Origin: Candidatus Zixiibacteriota bacterium
Lineage (GTDB): Bacteria > Zixibacteria > MSB-5A5 > JAABVY01
Assembly: GCA_011056555.1 (NCBI GenBank)
Contig: DSEQ01000029.1
Location: forward strand, 1 to 64,000
Direction: 5' to 3'
Length of the DNA stretch: 64,000 bases
The translations under genes were made by a program, and so were the position numbers. Positions 7,092 to 16,141 of this stretch are shown here, piece by piece. The notes under the pieces were generated by a model, which saw only the letters and a program-made list of their open reading frames with translations, ran no database searches and had not been told where the DNA came from. Position 1 is the first letter of the stretch. Every line of letters starts with the position of its first letter.

Positions 7092-9812
7092 ATGCACATT
7101 GAACGATTCCTATTAACTCTGCTGTCAATACTCTTGGTATTCATTATAGTCAGCAGCATTAGTAATGCACAATGCACGGAGTTTCTATCCTTGACGGGTG
7201 AATCCGCGGGAGATTATTTTGGATGGTCAGTCGCCGAAGCCGGGGATTTCAATGGCGATGGCAACGAAGATTTCGTGGTTGCAGCTCCCGCAAAAAATGG
7301 ATCTGCTGGCATTGTGTATGTGTTCTCAGGGATAACAGGAAATATCTTAAGTGTTATCAATGGTGAAACGGCTGGTGATCAATTCGGTCTACCCGTGGCA
7401 TATGCAGGTAATGTAAACGGTGATGAATACGACGACATTATCATTGGTGCGAGATTTTACGACAATGGATTCTCTAGTACGGGCAGAATATACGTTTTCT
7501 TTGGTGGGCCAGGACCATTCCCTGATACAATAAATGCTGGCGATGCAGAAATAATTGTATCTGGTACAGGAGCAGGAGATCGACTCGGCTACACTGTGTC
7601 TGGTGCAGGAGACATAAACAACGATGAATATGATGACTTTATTGCCGGCGCAACGCATGACCCATCATATGGGGGAAATGATAGCAGCCAAGCGCACGTC
7701 TTCCTGGGGGGACCTGGTCCATATCCCGTCTCAGCAACAACCTCAGACGCTGATCTCACAATCCTGACTGAAGACCCGGGAGACTTCTTTGGAGGTTCAG
7801 TCTCAAACGCAGGGGATATCAACAATGACGGATATGAAGATGTAATTGTCGGTGCTTGGGATGGTGACCGTGCGTATCTCTTTCTGGGTAATTCAGGTCC
7901 CTATCCAGTAACTGTTTCAGCTGCCAGTGCTGATATAGTTATATTAGGCGAGGTTTCAGGTGATTACTTCGGAGGAGTATCTGAAGCTGGTGATTTCAAC
8001 CAGGACGGTTATGATGATTTTTTAGTAAGTGCACGATATAATGATGAAGCTGGTGTCGATGCCGGGAAAGTGTACGTATTCCTTGGAGAATCAGGAACAT
8101 ACCCGGCCACATTTAACGCCACAGATGCAAATCTGACTTTCCTGGGTGAATCGGCTGGTGACTGGTTTGGTAACTCGATGGCCTGCGCAGGCGATGTAAA
8201 TACAGATGGATTTGATGATATAATAATTGGTGCACCCCAGCAAGAACCCAACGATTCCGGAAAAGCATATATATACTATGGTGGATATTATGATGGGAAG
8301 GGGGTAAATACAACTGATGCCGATGTAGTCCTGTCTGGAGAAGCCTCAGGGGATTTATACGGGGTCAGTGTATCCGGTATAGGAGATATAAACAGCGACG
8401 GCAGTGACGATATAATTGTTGGCGCATTCAAAAATGATGCGGGAGGAGAAAACGCAGGTAGCGCCTACATTTATGACTGCTTAGGCCAGATGTTTCATAT
8501 CTGGATTGATTCCCTGTCAGTTGGTACTGGAAACTCGAAAGTCATGATGTCGAATTTCTTGTCAGTCTCAGCATTCACATTGCCACTGAAATTCAGCTCC
8601 CCCTACGGCATCGATTCTGTGATCGCAGCAGGATGCCGGACGGAAGGATGGGACTCATTTTATGGAACACTTCACAACGACAGCACTGTCCTGATTGGCG
8701 GGGTGTCGAGTCTTGGAGGAGGCAATTGCATGGAGGCAGGAGTTGGATGTATTGCCAAAATATACTGGGATATTCCCTGCGATGCTGATACTGCGATGGT
8801 TTGCTTTGATACCATATTCATTTCCGAGCAGGCTCCTCTTCTGGTTGTTGATTGCGAGATACCGGAAAATGAGTATACACCAGCATTTTATCCAGGATGT
8901 TCATACTTCGATGGACTGTGGTATATTCCCGGTGACGCAAATCGCAGCGGCAGCGTGAATATCGCGGATGCTGTAAGGCTAATCAACAATATATTCACCG
9001 GAGGTCCTCCTGCTGACCCGCACTGCGCCGGTGATACAAATGGCGACTGCAATACTAATGTTTCTGATGCTGTGTATATAATAAATTACATATTTTTAGA
9101 AGGGCCGGCACCTGTTCAGTATTGTTCAAATCCTGTTGGCACATTCAATAAGACAATACCTGATCAGGCTGAGTTGAACCTCCGCGCGTTCCAGGGGGGC
9201 AACAATAAGGTCATCAAAGCTAAGATCGAGTCTTCTCGCGTCGTACAAGCCTTACAGTTGGAGTTCTCATCCATAGGGGACGTCCACAATATTCAAGCCA
9301 GCGGCCTGATCAATGGTCTGCAAACATTTCAGGGGAATGTCAACGGACATTTCAAGGCCGGTATGCTTGATCTGAATGGTCAAGTAATGCTTCCCACCGG
9401 AAATGACGATGTGCTCGAAATCAGCTATCAGGGCTCGGGTACTCTTAAACTTGTTAATGCGGTCCTTTCCGGCACAGATGGATTCGATATGAATGTAACA
9501 ATTAATTCCAGAAAGGTGGAAGGAGAAGTACCGAGACACTTCGCATTGCAACAAAACTTCCCCAACCCTTTCAATCCTGAAACTGAGATCAGTTACAGCA
9601 TTCCTGAGGGATGTAATGTTACCCTGGATATTTACAACATAAAAGGTCAAAATGTGGCCACATTAGTTGAGGGTTATAAAGATGCTGGTTCATATGCAGT
9701 GAAATGGGATAGCAGAGGCGCTGATGGCCATCAGGTTGCCTCGGGTATATATTTCTATAGGTTGACTGCCGGAGAATTCACGAAGACAGTGAAAATGGTG
9801 CTCATGAAATAG
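7092..9812 (+). CDS. Secreted FG-GAP repeat protein with cohesin-like, dockerin and sorting domains
   Basis: ATG 7092 follows GGAGG (7081-7085); a signal peptide is clear (LLTLLSILLVFIIVSS, cleavage near SNAQC). Residues about 35-455 contain seven integrin-alpha-like FG-GAP repeats, each with a calcium loop such as GDFNGDGNEDFVV or GDINNDGYEDVIVG and a GESAGDxFG turn. Then comes a domain around residues 470-600 (LSVGTGNSKVMMSN, LPLKFSSPYGIDSVIA) with the look of a cohesin-like beta sandwich. A type I dockerin pair follows (GDANRSGSVNIADAVRLINN, GDTNGDCNTNVSDAVYIINY), then a second beta domain, and finally the sorting domain (NPFNPETEISYSI ... MKMVLMK). Predicted to be exported and surface-held or released. 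A hairpin element begins 2 nt after the stop. Not an enzyme as far as motifs show. Confidence 0.85.
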   Translation: MHIERFLLTLLSILLVFIIVSSISNAQCTEFLSLTGESAGDYFGWSVAEAGDFNGDGNEDFVVAAPAKNGSAGIVYVFSGITGNILSVINGETAGDQFGLPVAYAGNVNGDEYDDIIIGARFYDNGFSSTGRIYVFFGGPGPFPDTINAGDAEIIVSGTGAGDRLGYTVSGAGDINNDEYDDFIAGATHDPSYGGNDSSQAHVFLGGPGPYPVSATTSDADLTILTEDPGDFFGGSVSNAGDINNDGYEDVIVGAWDGDRAYLFLGNSGPYPVTVSAASADIVILGEVSGDYFGGVSEAGDFNQDGYDDFLVSARYNDEAGVDAGKVYVFLGESGTYPATFNATDANLTFLGESAGDWFGNSMACAGDVNTDGFDDIIIGAPQQEPNDSGKAYIYYGGYYDGKGVNTTDADVVLSGEASGDLYGVSVSGIGDINSDGSDDIIVGAFKNDAGGENAGSAYIYDCLGQMFHIWIDSLSVGTGNSKVMMSNFLSVSAFTLPLKFSSPYGIDSVIAAGCRTEGWDSFYGTLHNDSTVLIGGVSSLGGGNCMEAGVGCIAKIYWDIPCDADTAMVCFDTIFISEQAPLLVVDCEIPENEYTPAFYPGCSYFDGLWYIPGDANRSGSVNIADAVRLINNIFTGGPPADPHCAGDTNGDCNTNVSDAVYIINYIFLEGPAPVQYCSNPVGTFNKTIPDQAELNLRAFQGGNNKVIKAKIESSRVVQALQLEFSSIGDVHNIQASGLINGLQTFQGNVNGHFKAGMLDLNGQVMLPTGNDDVLEISYQGSGTLKLVNAVLSGTDGFDMNVTINSRKVEGEVPRHFALQQNFPNPFNPETEISYSIPEGCNVTLDIYNIKGQNVATLVEGYKDAGSYAVKWDSRGADGHQVASGIYFYRLTAGEFTKTVKMVLMK

Positions 9813-9814
9813 GT

Positions 9815-9905
9815 CCCCGAGAGGGGTTGGGTACTTCTGGCTTTGGGGCTATAGCAGCCAGAAGATATCCATAATAAAGGCCGGCGGTGGAAACATCGCC
9901 GGCTG
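9815..9905 (+). other. Conserved 3' hairpin element, copy C
   Basis: Best-formed copy: CCCC-GAGA-GGGG (9815-9826), then CTTCTGGCT pairing with AGCCAGAAG around the loop text containing GGGGCTATA, then GCCGGCG (9880-9886) pairing with CGCCGGC (9897-9903). The middle stem is fully paired over 9 bp. The final hairpin is not followed by a run of T. Confidence 0.55.
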
Positions 9906-10011
9906 CAGTTATAGCTTGTATAGAGAAAGGTAAGCTATGGAGATATGTTGCACTATACAATACCAAAACGGATTTCATTTAAGCTTGCAAAGGATTTCAA
10001 AATATGAATTC

Positions 10012-10054
10012 TCCTTGACATTATGAAATTGGATTATTAATTCAATATCAGAAG
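10012..10054 (+). promoter_or_regulatory. Duplicated promoter/leader block, copy 1
   Basis: A 42-bp block beginning CCTTGACATTATGAAATT and ending TCAATATCAGAAG occurs again, with only two or so differences, at 11502-11543. It contains a TTGACA box. The -10 is unclear (TAATTC at 17-nt spacing). Each copy sits about 200-260 nt upstream of a secreted-protein gene and 50-60 nt upstream of a tiny open frame with a good ribosome-binding site. Confidence 0.5.
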
Positions 10055-10107
10055 CATGACCTACCTCTGCTGTCTATTTATTTGAGATATTTATTAGGGA
10101 GGCCGCA

Positions 10108-10197
10108 ATGAAGGTCTTCATATCTCATCTTTTAGTTTTGGTAATATGTCCATTTCGTTTGAAGACGTATAGTAAACTGGGTTATAGTTGCTTATAA
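10108..10197 (+). CDS. Short leader ORF (29 residues)
   Basis: ATG 10108 has GGGAGG (10097-10102) 5 nt upstream. The product starts like a signal peptide or membrane segment (MKVFISHLLVLVICP) and stops at 10197. It lies between promoter block copy 1 and the FISUMP lipoprotein gene. It may be a leader peptide, or the remnant of a lost secreted-protein gene whose body has been replaced. The second leader has its own, unrelated, 9-codon frame at 11595-11624. Confidence 0.3.
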   Translation: MKVFISHLLVLVICPFRLKTYSKLGYSCL

Positions 10198-10272
10198 GCA
10201 AAGGATCTGGCAGCTTATAACTCGAAAATTAGGTAATTTAGGATATACTGATATTTATGTTGGAGGTGCGTG

Positions 10273-11262
10273 GTGCATTCAAGATATCGCAAATATTACA
10301 GTATTGGAGCTTTTGCCATCATTTTTCTGTATATCCTGTTTTTTAGCTGTAGCGAGAAGGGCAATCGAATAGATCCACCTCAATTGAGGGCTTCACCCGG
10401 TGGTATAGATTTTGGCGTGGAGTTAAATTCGGCATATTTAACAATCGATAATGTCGGCGATGGCACTTTGACGTGGCAAATAGTCGAGGAAGAAGATTGG
10501 TTATCCGTGGACATGACAGCAGGATCGACTATGGTGGAGATTGATACCATAATAGTGTCTGTGGATAGAAGGGAAATGACCATAGGAAATTATATAGGAG
10601 AAGTAACAATAGAATCTAACGGAGGTTATAGTACAATCGCGATGACAATGGGGGTACCCAGCATTACAGATATTGATGGTAATGTTTATAAAATCGTGAA
10701 AATTCGTAATCAGTGGTGGATGGCGGAAAACTTGAAGGTGACTCATTACCGTAATGGTGATGCGATTTCGAATGTAACTGATATTAACACATGGTCTCAT
10801 CTTTCTACAGGTGCCTATTGCGATTACGATAACTATGAGGATAATGTTTCTGCTTATGGTAGGCTATATAATTTTTATGCCGTCATTGATGATCGAAATA
10901 TAGCACCTGAAGGTTGGCACGTGCCCGATTATGGTGATTGGATGACATTAATAAATTATCTCGGAGGCTATGGTTCAGCCGGTGGCAAAATGAAAGAAGC
11001 GGGCATTGAGCATTGGCAAAGTCCTAATGCAGGTGCAACCAATGAGAGTGGTTATTCTGCCCTGCCATGTGGGTACCGCTCCTCCATGGGTACTTTCTCG
11101 AATTTAGGCAGCGCCGCATTCTTTTGGACTTCTACCGAGTTGGGTGAATCGCCAGGTTATGCGGCCTGGTATGTATCTCTAAGTCATTTAAATGATAATA
11201 TTAATGTTAATGTGAATAACGATAAGACAGATGGATATTCAATTCGCTGCGTTAAGTATTGA
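10273..11262 (+). CDS. FISUMP lipoprotein with BACON-like domain
   Basis: Two consecutive GTG codons (10270, 10273) follow GGAGG at 10262-10266; the second has the better spacing (6 nt) and is chosen. The 329-residue product begins with a basic stretch, a hydrophobic helix and a lipobox (LFFSC), so it is a predicted lipoprotein. Residues about 38-125 look like a BACON/Ig-like domain (SPGGIDFGVELN, GDGTLTWQIVEEEDWLSVD, GNYIGEVTIESNGG), typical of surface proteins that contact carbohydrate or mucin. A FISUMP domain follows (DIDGNVYKIVKI, NLKVTHYRNGD, GRLYNFYAV, GWHVPDYGDW, ending YSIRCVKY). Function unknown. No copy of the 3' hairpin element follows. The 240-nt gap after the stop (11263-11501) shows no recognisable feature until the second promoter block. 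Confidence 0.75.
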   Translation: MHSRYRKYYSIGAFAIIFLYILFFSCSEKGNRIDPPQLRASPGGIDFGVELNSAYLTIDNVGDGTLTWQIVEEEDWLSVDMTAGSTMVEIDTIIVSVDRREMTIGNYIGEVTIESNGGYSTIAMTMGVPSITDIDGNVYKIVKIRNQWWMAENLKVTHYRNGDAISNVTDINTWSHLSTGAYCDYDNYEDNVSAYGRLYNFYAVIDDRNIAPEGWHVPDYGDWMTLINYLGGYGSAGGKMKEAGIEHWQSPNAGATNESGYSALPCGYRSSMGTFSNLGSAAFFWTSTELGESPGYAAWYVSLSHLNDNINVNVNNDKTDGYSIRCVKY

Positions 11263-11501
11263 TTCAGCAAAGGATTTCGTCAAATTTGTATAGGGGAATA
11301 GCGAAGTTACAAAAATGTGTCAGCTGAGATTGTGATTTTCTTAGTCCGGCGCATTCGTATAAGCGAAATAGAATGTTTCCTGGGCTGTTACCTGCAAGAT
11401 AATACAATCGATCTCGCAAGGTCCGGTATATCTTACAATCACGATTACCTGACACTATGATGTTTCTTAGATAAACGCAGGGAGCTTCAAGTTTTGCATT
11501 T

Positions 11502-11543
11502 CCTTGACATTACGAAATTAGATTATTAATTCAATATCAGAAG
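11502..11543 (+). promoter_or_regulatory. Duplicated promoter/leader block, copy 2
   Basis: Near-identical to 10012-10054 (CCTTGACATTACGAAATT ... TCAATATCAGAAG). It is followed by a purine-rich GGGGGG site and a 9-codon frame (ATG 11595 to TAA 11624), then about 130 nt to the secreted lectin-like protein gene. The shared block in two otherwise different upstream regions suggests common control of the two genes. Confidence 0.5.
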
Positions 11544-11753
11544 TTCGGCCTGCTGCTGCTATTTATGAATCCAATGCTTTTTGGGGGGATTGCAATGTGC
11601 GAAGCCATTTCTAATCCGGGGTAATTCGGTACTCAAAATTTGTCTTGCTGACTAAAGAATTTACTTTTACAAAGGAGGGAATCTGAAAATACTGTTTCCA
11701 ATTTTCTAATTTTACACCATTTAATTCAAGTTTAACTGATGAGGAGGTATTTC

Positions 11754-13217
11754 ATGCAAAACCATCTACCGAGAACTGGGCTGGTAGGTATGATTGTAGC
11801 TGCAATCATCGTTATAACAAGCGTCGGTTTATATGGTCAAGAAATCTGGTGCGATGATTTCGAAGGCTATGCGAATGGATCTTGGTCATCGGTTTGGTAT
11901 GGAAGTGGCAATTCATCTACGACCGTTGTCGATAACTCGACCAGTTATGACGGTGAATATTCAATTAGGATGTTTGGAGTGATAGGCAGTTGCTGGGGAA
12001 CAATTTTGACTCGTCCCCTTGGGACAACTTTCCCAATGACAATCGAACTGGCAGTTCGAAATGGATCAGAATCGGTTTACGGTTGCCATCCATTTCGTGC
12101 GAGCTTTGGTTTGAAACCCGGGCCACATTGGTCAGCTGTGCCAGAAATCAGTTTGTTCACCTTCCTGCCGAATGGTGACTTAATGATTGATTTCATTAAT
12201 CCGCACCCAGTCCTTGAGGGCTTTGATTTAAACACATGGTATAAAATTAGGATCGAGTTGGATAGCCCGGGTGATGGCTCGATTCATGCACGATACTGGA
12301 TTGACGACAATCTTGTCGGTGAATACTCAAGACCCTGGGAGGAGTGGATGGGCAATGTTGCATATGCGGCTTTAGGCGCTCAGGAGGGTACAGTATGGTT
12401 CGATGATGTATGTGTTCGGGCTGGGGTCAGCACGAGCACCCCTGTATTTTGTGATATCAAGCCTGGTTCCTGCCCTAATTCTCTGAATGTAAAGCCTTAT
12501 AGGACTGAGGAGTTGGAGACCTCTAACTCATTTGCAAAATTAGTCACTGATGTTGATCGCAAACCCAAAGCTGTCCTGCCAGTCGCCATAATGGGTACCG
12601 CTGATTTCGATGTCTCTGAAATAGATCCAACCACTCTCATGTTAGAAGGCGTGCCTGCATTGAGGTGGAGCATGGAGGATGTCGGCACCCCGGTTAGTCC
12701 GGATGCGAATGAATGCGAATGCAATGAGCTCGGTGGCGATGGATTCATTGATTTAACGCTGAAATTCGACAAAGAAGCGATTGTTGATGCATTGGGTGAG
12801 GTTTATGACGGTGATGAGATTGCTTTGACGATAACAGGTCAGCTCTATGACGGTACTGAAATTGAAGGCATGGATTGCGCAGTAATTAAGGCAGATGACG
12901 AACTTGGTGGAATATTCACTCGTCCAACAGAAGTCCCTGAAATATTTGCACTTAATCAGAACCATCCTAATCCCTTCAATCCGGAGACCGAAATCAGCTA
13001 CAGTATAGCAAATGCCGGACATGTTACATTGGATATCTATAACATAGTTGGTCAGAAGGTGGCGGCACTTGTTAATGGCTACCAGGATGCTGGTTCGTAC
13101 ACTGTGACCTGGAACAGTAAAGGTTTTGATGGCAATCGAGTTTCCTCGGGAATTTATTTGTATCGTCTGACCGCAGGAGAATTCGTCCAAACGCGGAAGA
13201 TGATTCTTATGAAGTAG
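11754..13217 (+). CDS. Secreted lectin-like (LamG/ConA-type) protein with sorting domain
   Basis: The annotated-looking ATG 11739 overlaps its own ribosome-binding site (GAGGAGG at 11741-11747 region), so ATG 11754, 7 nt after it, is the likely start; 487 residues. A signal peptide (GLVGMIVAAIIVITSVGLYG) precedes a mature N-terminus near QEIWCDDFE. Residues about 25-220 resemble a concanavalin A/LamG-like jelly roll: CDDFEGYANGSW, NTWYKIRIELD, ARYWIDDNLVGEY and VWFDDVCVRAG. Then follows the DIKPGSCPNSLNVK domain also found in the first gene of the window (about 75% similar by eye), and the sorting domain (NPFNPETEISYSI ... MKMILMK). Predicted secreted carbohydrate- or surface-binding protein. 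Confidence 0.8.
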   Translation: MQNHLPRTGLVGMIVAAIIVITSVGLYGQEIWCDDFEGYANGSWSSVWYGSGNSSTTVVDNSTSYDGEYSIRMFGVIGSCWGTILTRPLGTTFPMTIELAVRNGSESVYGCHPFRASFGLKPGPHWSAVPEISLFTFLPNGDLMIDFINPHPVLEGFDLNTWYKIRIELDSPGDGSIHARYWIDDNLVGEYSRPWEEWMGNVAYAALGAQEGTVWFDDVCVRAGVSTSTPVFCDIKPGSCPNSLNVKPYRTEELETSNSFAKLVTDVDRKPKAVLPVAIMGTADFDVSEIDPTTLMLEGVPALRWSMEDVGTPVSPDANECECNELGGDGFIDLTLKFDKEAIVDALGEVYDGDEIALTITGQLYDGTEIEGMDCAVIKADDELGGIFTRPTEVPEIFALNQNHPNPFNPETEISYSIANAGHVTLDIYNIVGQKVAALVNGYQDAGSYTVTWNSKGFDGNRVSSGIYLYRLTAGEFVQTRKMILMK

Positions 13218-13229
13218 ATTTATATGTGA

Positions 13230-13310
13230 CAGGATTCTTCTGACTTTCAAGCTGAAGGTATAAATTCTTTTCTAATTAAAGGCCGGCGGTGACCTCATCG
13301 CCGGCTCTTT
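13230..13310 (+). other. Conserved 3' hairpin element, copy D (diverged)
   Basis: The first CCCC-GAAA-GGGG hairpin is lost, but an arm ACTTTCA still pairs with TGAAGGT (about 13243-13259), and the last hairpin GCCGGCG (13282-13288) with CGCCGGC (13299-13305) is intact, here followed by TCTTTCATTC. This copy could act as a weak intrinsic terminator. The following 240 nt to 13550 contain no supported gene. Confidence 0.45.
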
Positions 13311-13550
13311 CATTCAGTGCATCTAATTATTGTCAAGCAAACTCAAATCGATTTATGTGAATATTCGACAAGGAATTCTAGACTATCTATTCTTTTTTTC
13401 TGTTTTATGGGGAACGTCTATTTGGTTGCGACAACAAAATTTGATAGGGTCATTTATGCTGAATAAATTTGGGTTTTGGGACTCCCATAAACCGGCATCT
13501 GGGGGAGCGAGCGTGTTTAAACAAACGACTGATAATATTTAGACAACACG

Positions 13551-14930
13551 TTACAGCAGTTGCTCTTTGACCAGGTCGGCGGTCAGGATGCCGCTGTGAG
13601 CGAAGAGGCGCTGGATGCCGTCCGGGCCCAGTGTTATCTGTATGGGATCACGCAACTTGGTATCAACCAATTCTACTATTGCCTTTGCTTCTGCAAGGAC
13701 GACCTCATTAACATCGGTTTCCATCTTAATTAAGCGGATCGCATCGTCGTAGTCATCTGCAAAGCTGCTGGAAATAATCATATAATAGATATTTCTGAAT
13801 TGTCCCCGTTTCCTCAGGTCGCGGCTCTGGGTAGTAACATAATCTCTGATGGTCCGGTCGTCAGTTCCCATGCTGTAGCCTTTGGTCCTGACCTTGGCAT
13901 CCCAGATAATGGCGTAATAGTCATCATAGGACAGGGCGAGCCCGTCAGGAACACGTCCCACGCCCTGGCCGAGAAGTTTTGTGTGATATCCCAGGACAGT
14001 GAATGCAGCATCCAGATACTTTTCAAATAGTCTATCCAGGGTCGAACCGGAGCGTTTGACCGCTTCAGTCAGGTCTTCATGATTTCTTGCCATATATGGC
14101 AGCACCGATACAATTGGTGGAACATAGCTTTCCGGCAAAAGTCCTATATTTTTTATTGTGGCTAATATTCCTTCTTCAGCGCCGGGCTTGCCACCATTGC
14201 CGCCGCCGTTGTCGCCTGTTTCCTTTTTCTCTATGTACCAGAAGACATGTTCGACAGAATATAAACCAAAAGGCTTTCCACTTTTCTTGCTGAACAACTC
14301 TGCCAGTTCTTCAAGTATATGCTTGAAGTCGAGATAATTGCGGGCCATATCGTCCGATGGCTGCCAGAGATTGAGGTCGGTCATGGCCCGCACGCTGCTG
14401 GTAAAATAGACTGGCCAGGTTTTCCAATCCTGAATCTGCCAGAAATACGAGAGGAAGAATGGAATGCTTGGAGCTTTGGGAGCGCCCTGCCAGGTATTGC
14501 CTGCCTCGACCCAATCTTCGATAAGCCGCTTTATATAGCTGTGAAAGGTCTTTATACGGCTGGAGGCGATTTGTTCATCTGCGGGCAGGGCGATTGCTGT
14601 CTTTATCTCCTGCTCACATTCCTCCAGGTCATCAGCAACATTTACGACCATATTGAAGAACATCTGGCCCTTGATGCCTTTAAAGCCCCAGTGATTTTCT
14701 CGTTTGTTTATGCCGTCAACCTTTGTTTTAAATTCAGACAGCCCGATCCTGGAGGCCATAAAATCTTCGAGCAACGGTCGGAGCTCAGTCTCGATTACCC
14801 GAAGCCGCTCTTTATCGGATTCCCTGCCTTTTTCAAATTTTGTTTTCCCCTCTTCATCAGGTGGTACGTTTAGATATTCGTTCATTACCTCAAGGGCACG
14901 CTTTTTTTGCTGCTCATTTAGATACGACAT
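13551..14930 (-). CDS. FokI-like PD-(D/E)XK restriction endonuclease
   Basis: 459 residues. The C-terminal third matches the FokI cleavage-domain pattern: PDG (the first acidic residue) followed by IIWDAKVRTKGYSMG, giving PD...DxK catalytic residues, then a region ending with ILTADLVKEQLL like FokI's end. The N-terminal two thirds are helical with a glycine-rich linker (GDNGGGNGGKPG) before the nuclease; this part may recognise DNA or a partner. It is the last gene of the minus-strand restriction island; 53 nt separate it from the nuclease upstream. It probably acts as an accessory nuclease of the island, possibly as a stand-alone type IIS-like or type IV-like enzyme. No cognate second methyltransferase is seen. 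Confidence 0.7.
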   Translation of the reverse strand: MSYLNEQQKKRALEVMNEYLNVPPDEEGKTKFEKGRESDKERLRVIETELRPLLEDFMASRIGLSEFKTKVDGINKRENHWGFKGIKGQMFFNMVVNVADDLEECEQEIKTAIALPADEQIASSRIKTFHSYIKRLIEDWVEAGNTWQGAPKAPSIPFFLSYFWQIQDWKTWPVYFTSSVRAMTDLNLWQPSDDMARNYLDFKHILEELAELFSKKSGKPFGLYSVEHVFWYIEKKETGDNGGGNGGKPGAEEGILATIKNIGLLPESYVPPIVSVLPYMARNHEDLTEAVKRSGSTLDRLFEKYLDAAFTVLGYHTKLLGQGVGRVPDGLALSYDDYYAIIWDAKVRTKGYSMGTDDRTIRDYVTTQSRDLRKRGQFRNIYYMIISSSFADDYDDAIRLIKMETDVNEVVLAEAKAIVELVDTKLRDPIQITLGPDGIQRLFAHSGILTADLVKEQLL

Positions 14931-14983
14931 ATTTCCTCCACAGCAATCATATTTATATGGATCATATATCTTCTTTTCATTCT

Positions 14984-16141
14984 CTAACTACCTTGTTTAG
15001 AATGTGGAAGTTGACCTTCCTCGATGGGCCAGCCGTGTTGTTTGAGTTTTTGGATGAAGGTTTTGTGGAGTCTGGGGATCCACTTCTTTAAGTCCAATGG
15101 CGCGTTCAGTTTTGAGTCCTCTTTGCTATCGATCCCTATGTAGAACCACTGGAGTACTTTGCTGTACGGACCATTCCCAGTGGAGGGTGACACTCGCAGA
15201 TTGAAGTCAGGATTGTGGTTGGAGACTTCTATTACAGCTTCATCCCAGATCCCTTTAAGTATTTCATAGTTAACTGACTGCCTTTTCTTTAATTCCTCTT
15301 CGGTCATGTCCAACCATTTTTGTTTGGCCATTTTTCTAAAATGCAAGTATTGTTTAATCTGCAAATATGGAGCCACCATTGTATCAATTCTATATGTTAG
15401 ATACTCGGGGAATGACTTCTTTAACGGATGATCATTTGGTAGCAGAAAAAAATCATATTCTGTGAAGGAAACGCCGCTGCTATTTACTCCTCTTGTAGCT
15501 TGGCCCGTGCAGTCGGAGAAGATTTTTTTTATGAATTGCCATTGGCCAATTGGATAAAATAGAAGCTCTGACAACTCCTCTGGATCAATATTTGGATTCC
15601 ATAGCTGATGTCTGATTTTAGCCCAATCATTGATTCTTGCATTCAGCCAGTTGTAATAATCGTTTAAAAGGGGATGGCTTTTGAAATCGGTGGCATCAAA
15701 AATGTCTCTGACATCCTCTGCGCTGAGCCTTTCCCAATCTGACGGGACCTTATAATTATACCAGTAGCCAAGATTCAGAAATACGAATTGTGCATCGTTG
15801 GTTTTTCCATATTCATGGTAATCCTTTAATTGGTTTTTGTTCATAGGGGCGGTTACTTTGTTTTCGATGACCAGGGCTTTTCCGGAATCGAATGCCACAT
15901 GGATGTCGAATCGTGCTTTGCGTCCGGGTATCTTTAGTCCTTTAGGGCAGTGCTCAGTACAGACTTCCTTGACTTTGCCGAAATTATCACATCCGATTTT
16001 CTTCAAAAAGGCTAGGCCCAAATCCCTGGGGGCTTTATGTGCGGGATCTTCGGATGTTGTGCATTCCAATACCCAGGCCCAGAAGGCCGAATGTGAGATT
16101 TCCTTTGCGGCGTACTTGAAAATATTATAGCCCAGATTCAT
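14984..16141 (-). CDS. PD-(D/E)XK nuclease family protein
   Basis: 385 residues. The nuclease core lies at residues about 75-125: GRKARFDIHVAF supplies the Asp, and ALVIENKV supplies the ExK, the arrangement of the PD-(D/E)XK nuclease superfamily (PDDEXK_4-like), which are often phage-defence or restriction proteins. The C-terminal half is aromatic-rich and unassigned. Its ATG directly abuts the TAA of the 91-residue gene upstream (TAAATG), which implies translational coupling and a joint function. Exact role in the island is unknown; it could be an effector nuclease or a DNA-repair-like accessory. Confidence 0.7.
   Translation of the reverse strand: MNLGYNIFKYAAKEISHSAFWAWVLECTTSEDPAHKAPRDLGLAFLKKIGCDNFGKVKEVCTEHCPKGLKIPGRKARFDIHVAFDSGKALVIENKVTAPMNKNQLKDYHEYGKTNDAQFVFLNLGYWYNYKVPSDWERLSAEDVRDIFDATDFKSHPLLNDYYNWLNARINDWAKIRHQLWNPNIDPEELSELLFYPIGQWQFIKKIFSDCTGQATRGVNSSGVSFTEYDFFLLPNDHPLKKSFPEYLTYRIDTMVAPYLQIKQYLHFRKMAKQKWLDMTEEELKKRQSVNYEILKGIWDEAVIEVSNHNPDFNLRVSPSTGNGPYSKVLQWFYIGIDSKEDSKLNAPLDLKKWIPRLHKTFIQKLKQHGWPIEEGQLPHSKQGS

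Noticed and set aside
7389-8313. Several antisense frames over the FG-GAP gene
   Set aside because: They are shadows of the repetitive coding sequence on the other strand and have no start signals.
1427-13310. Integron attC sites as explanation of the repeated 3' elements
   Set aside because: The typical RYYYAAC / GTTRRRY arms and an integrase gene are not visible; the hairpins are short and separate.
13330-13542. 70-residue plus-strand frame between the secreted cluster and the restriction island
   Set aside because: TTG start, no ribosome-binding site, unlike any family, and lies in a low-content gap between convergent genes.
13300-13550. Second copy of the tRNA-fMet 3' end as left boundary of the mobile element
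   Set aside because: I found no match to GCGGGGGCTGGATTTGAACC there by eye; a computer search of a longer contig is needed.
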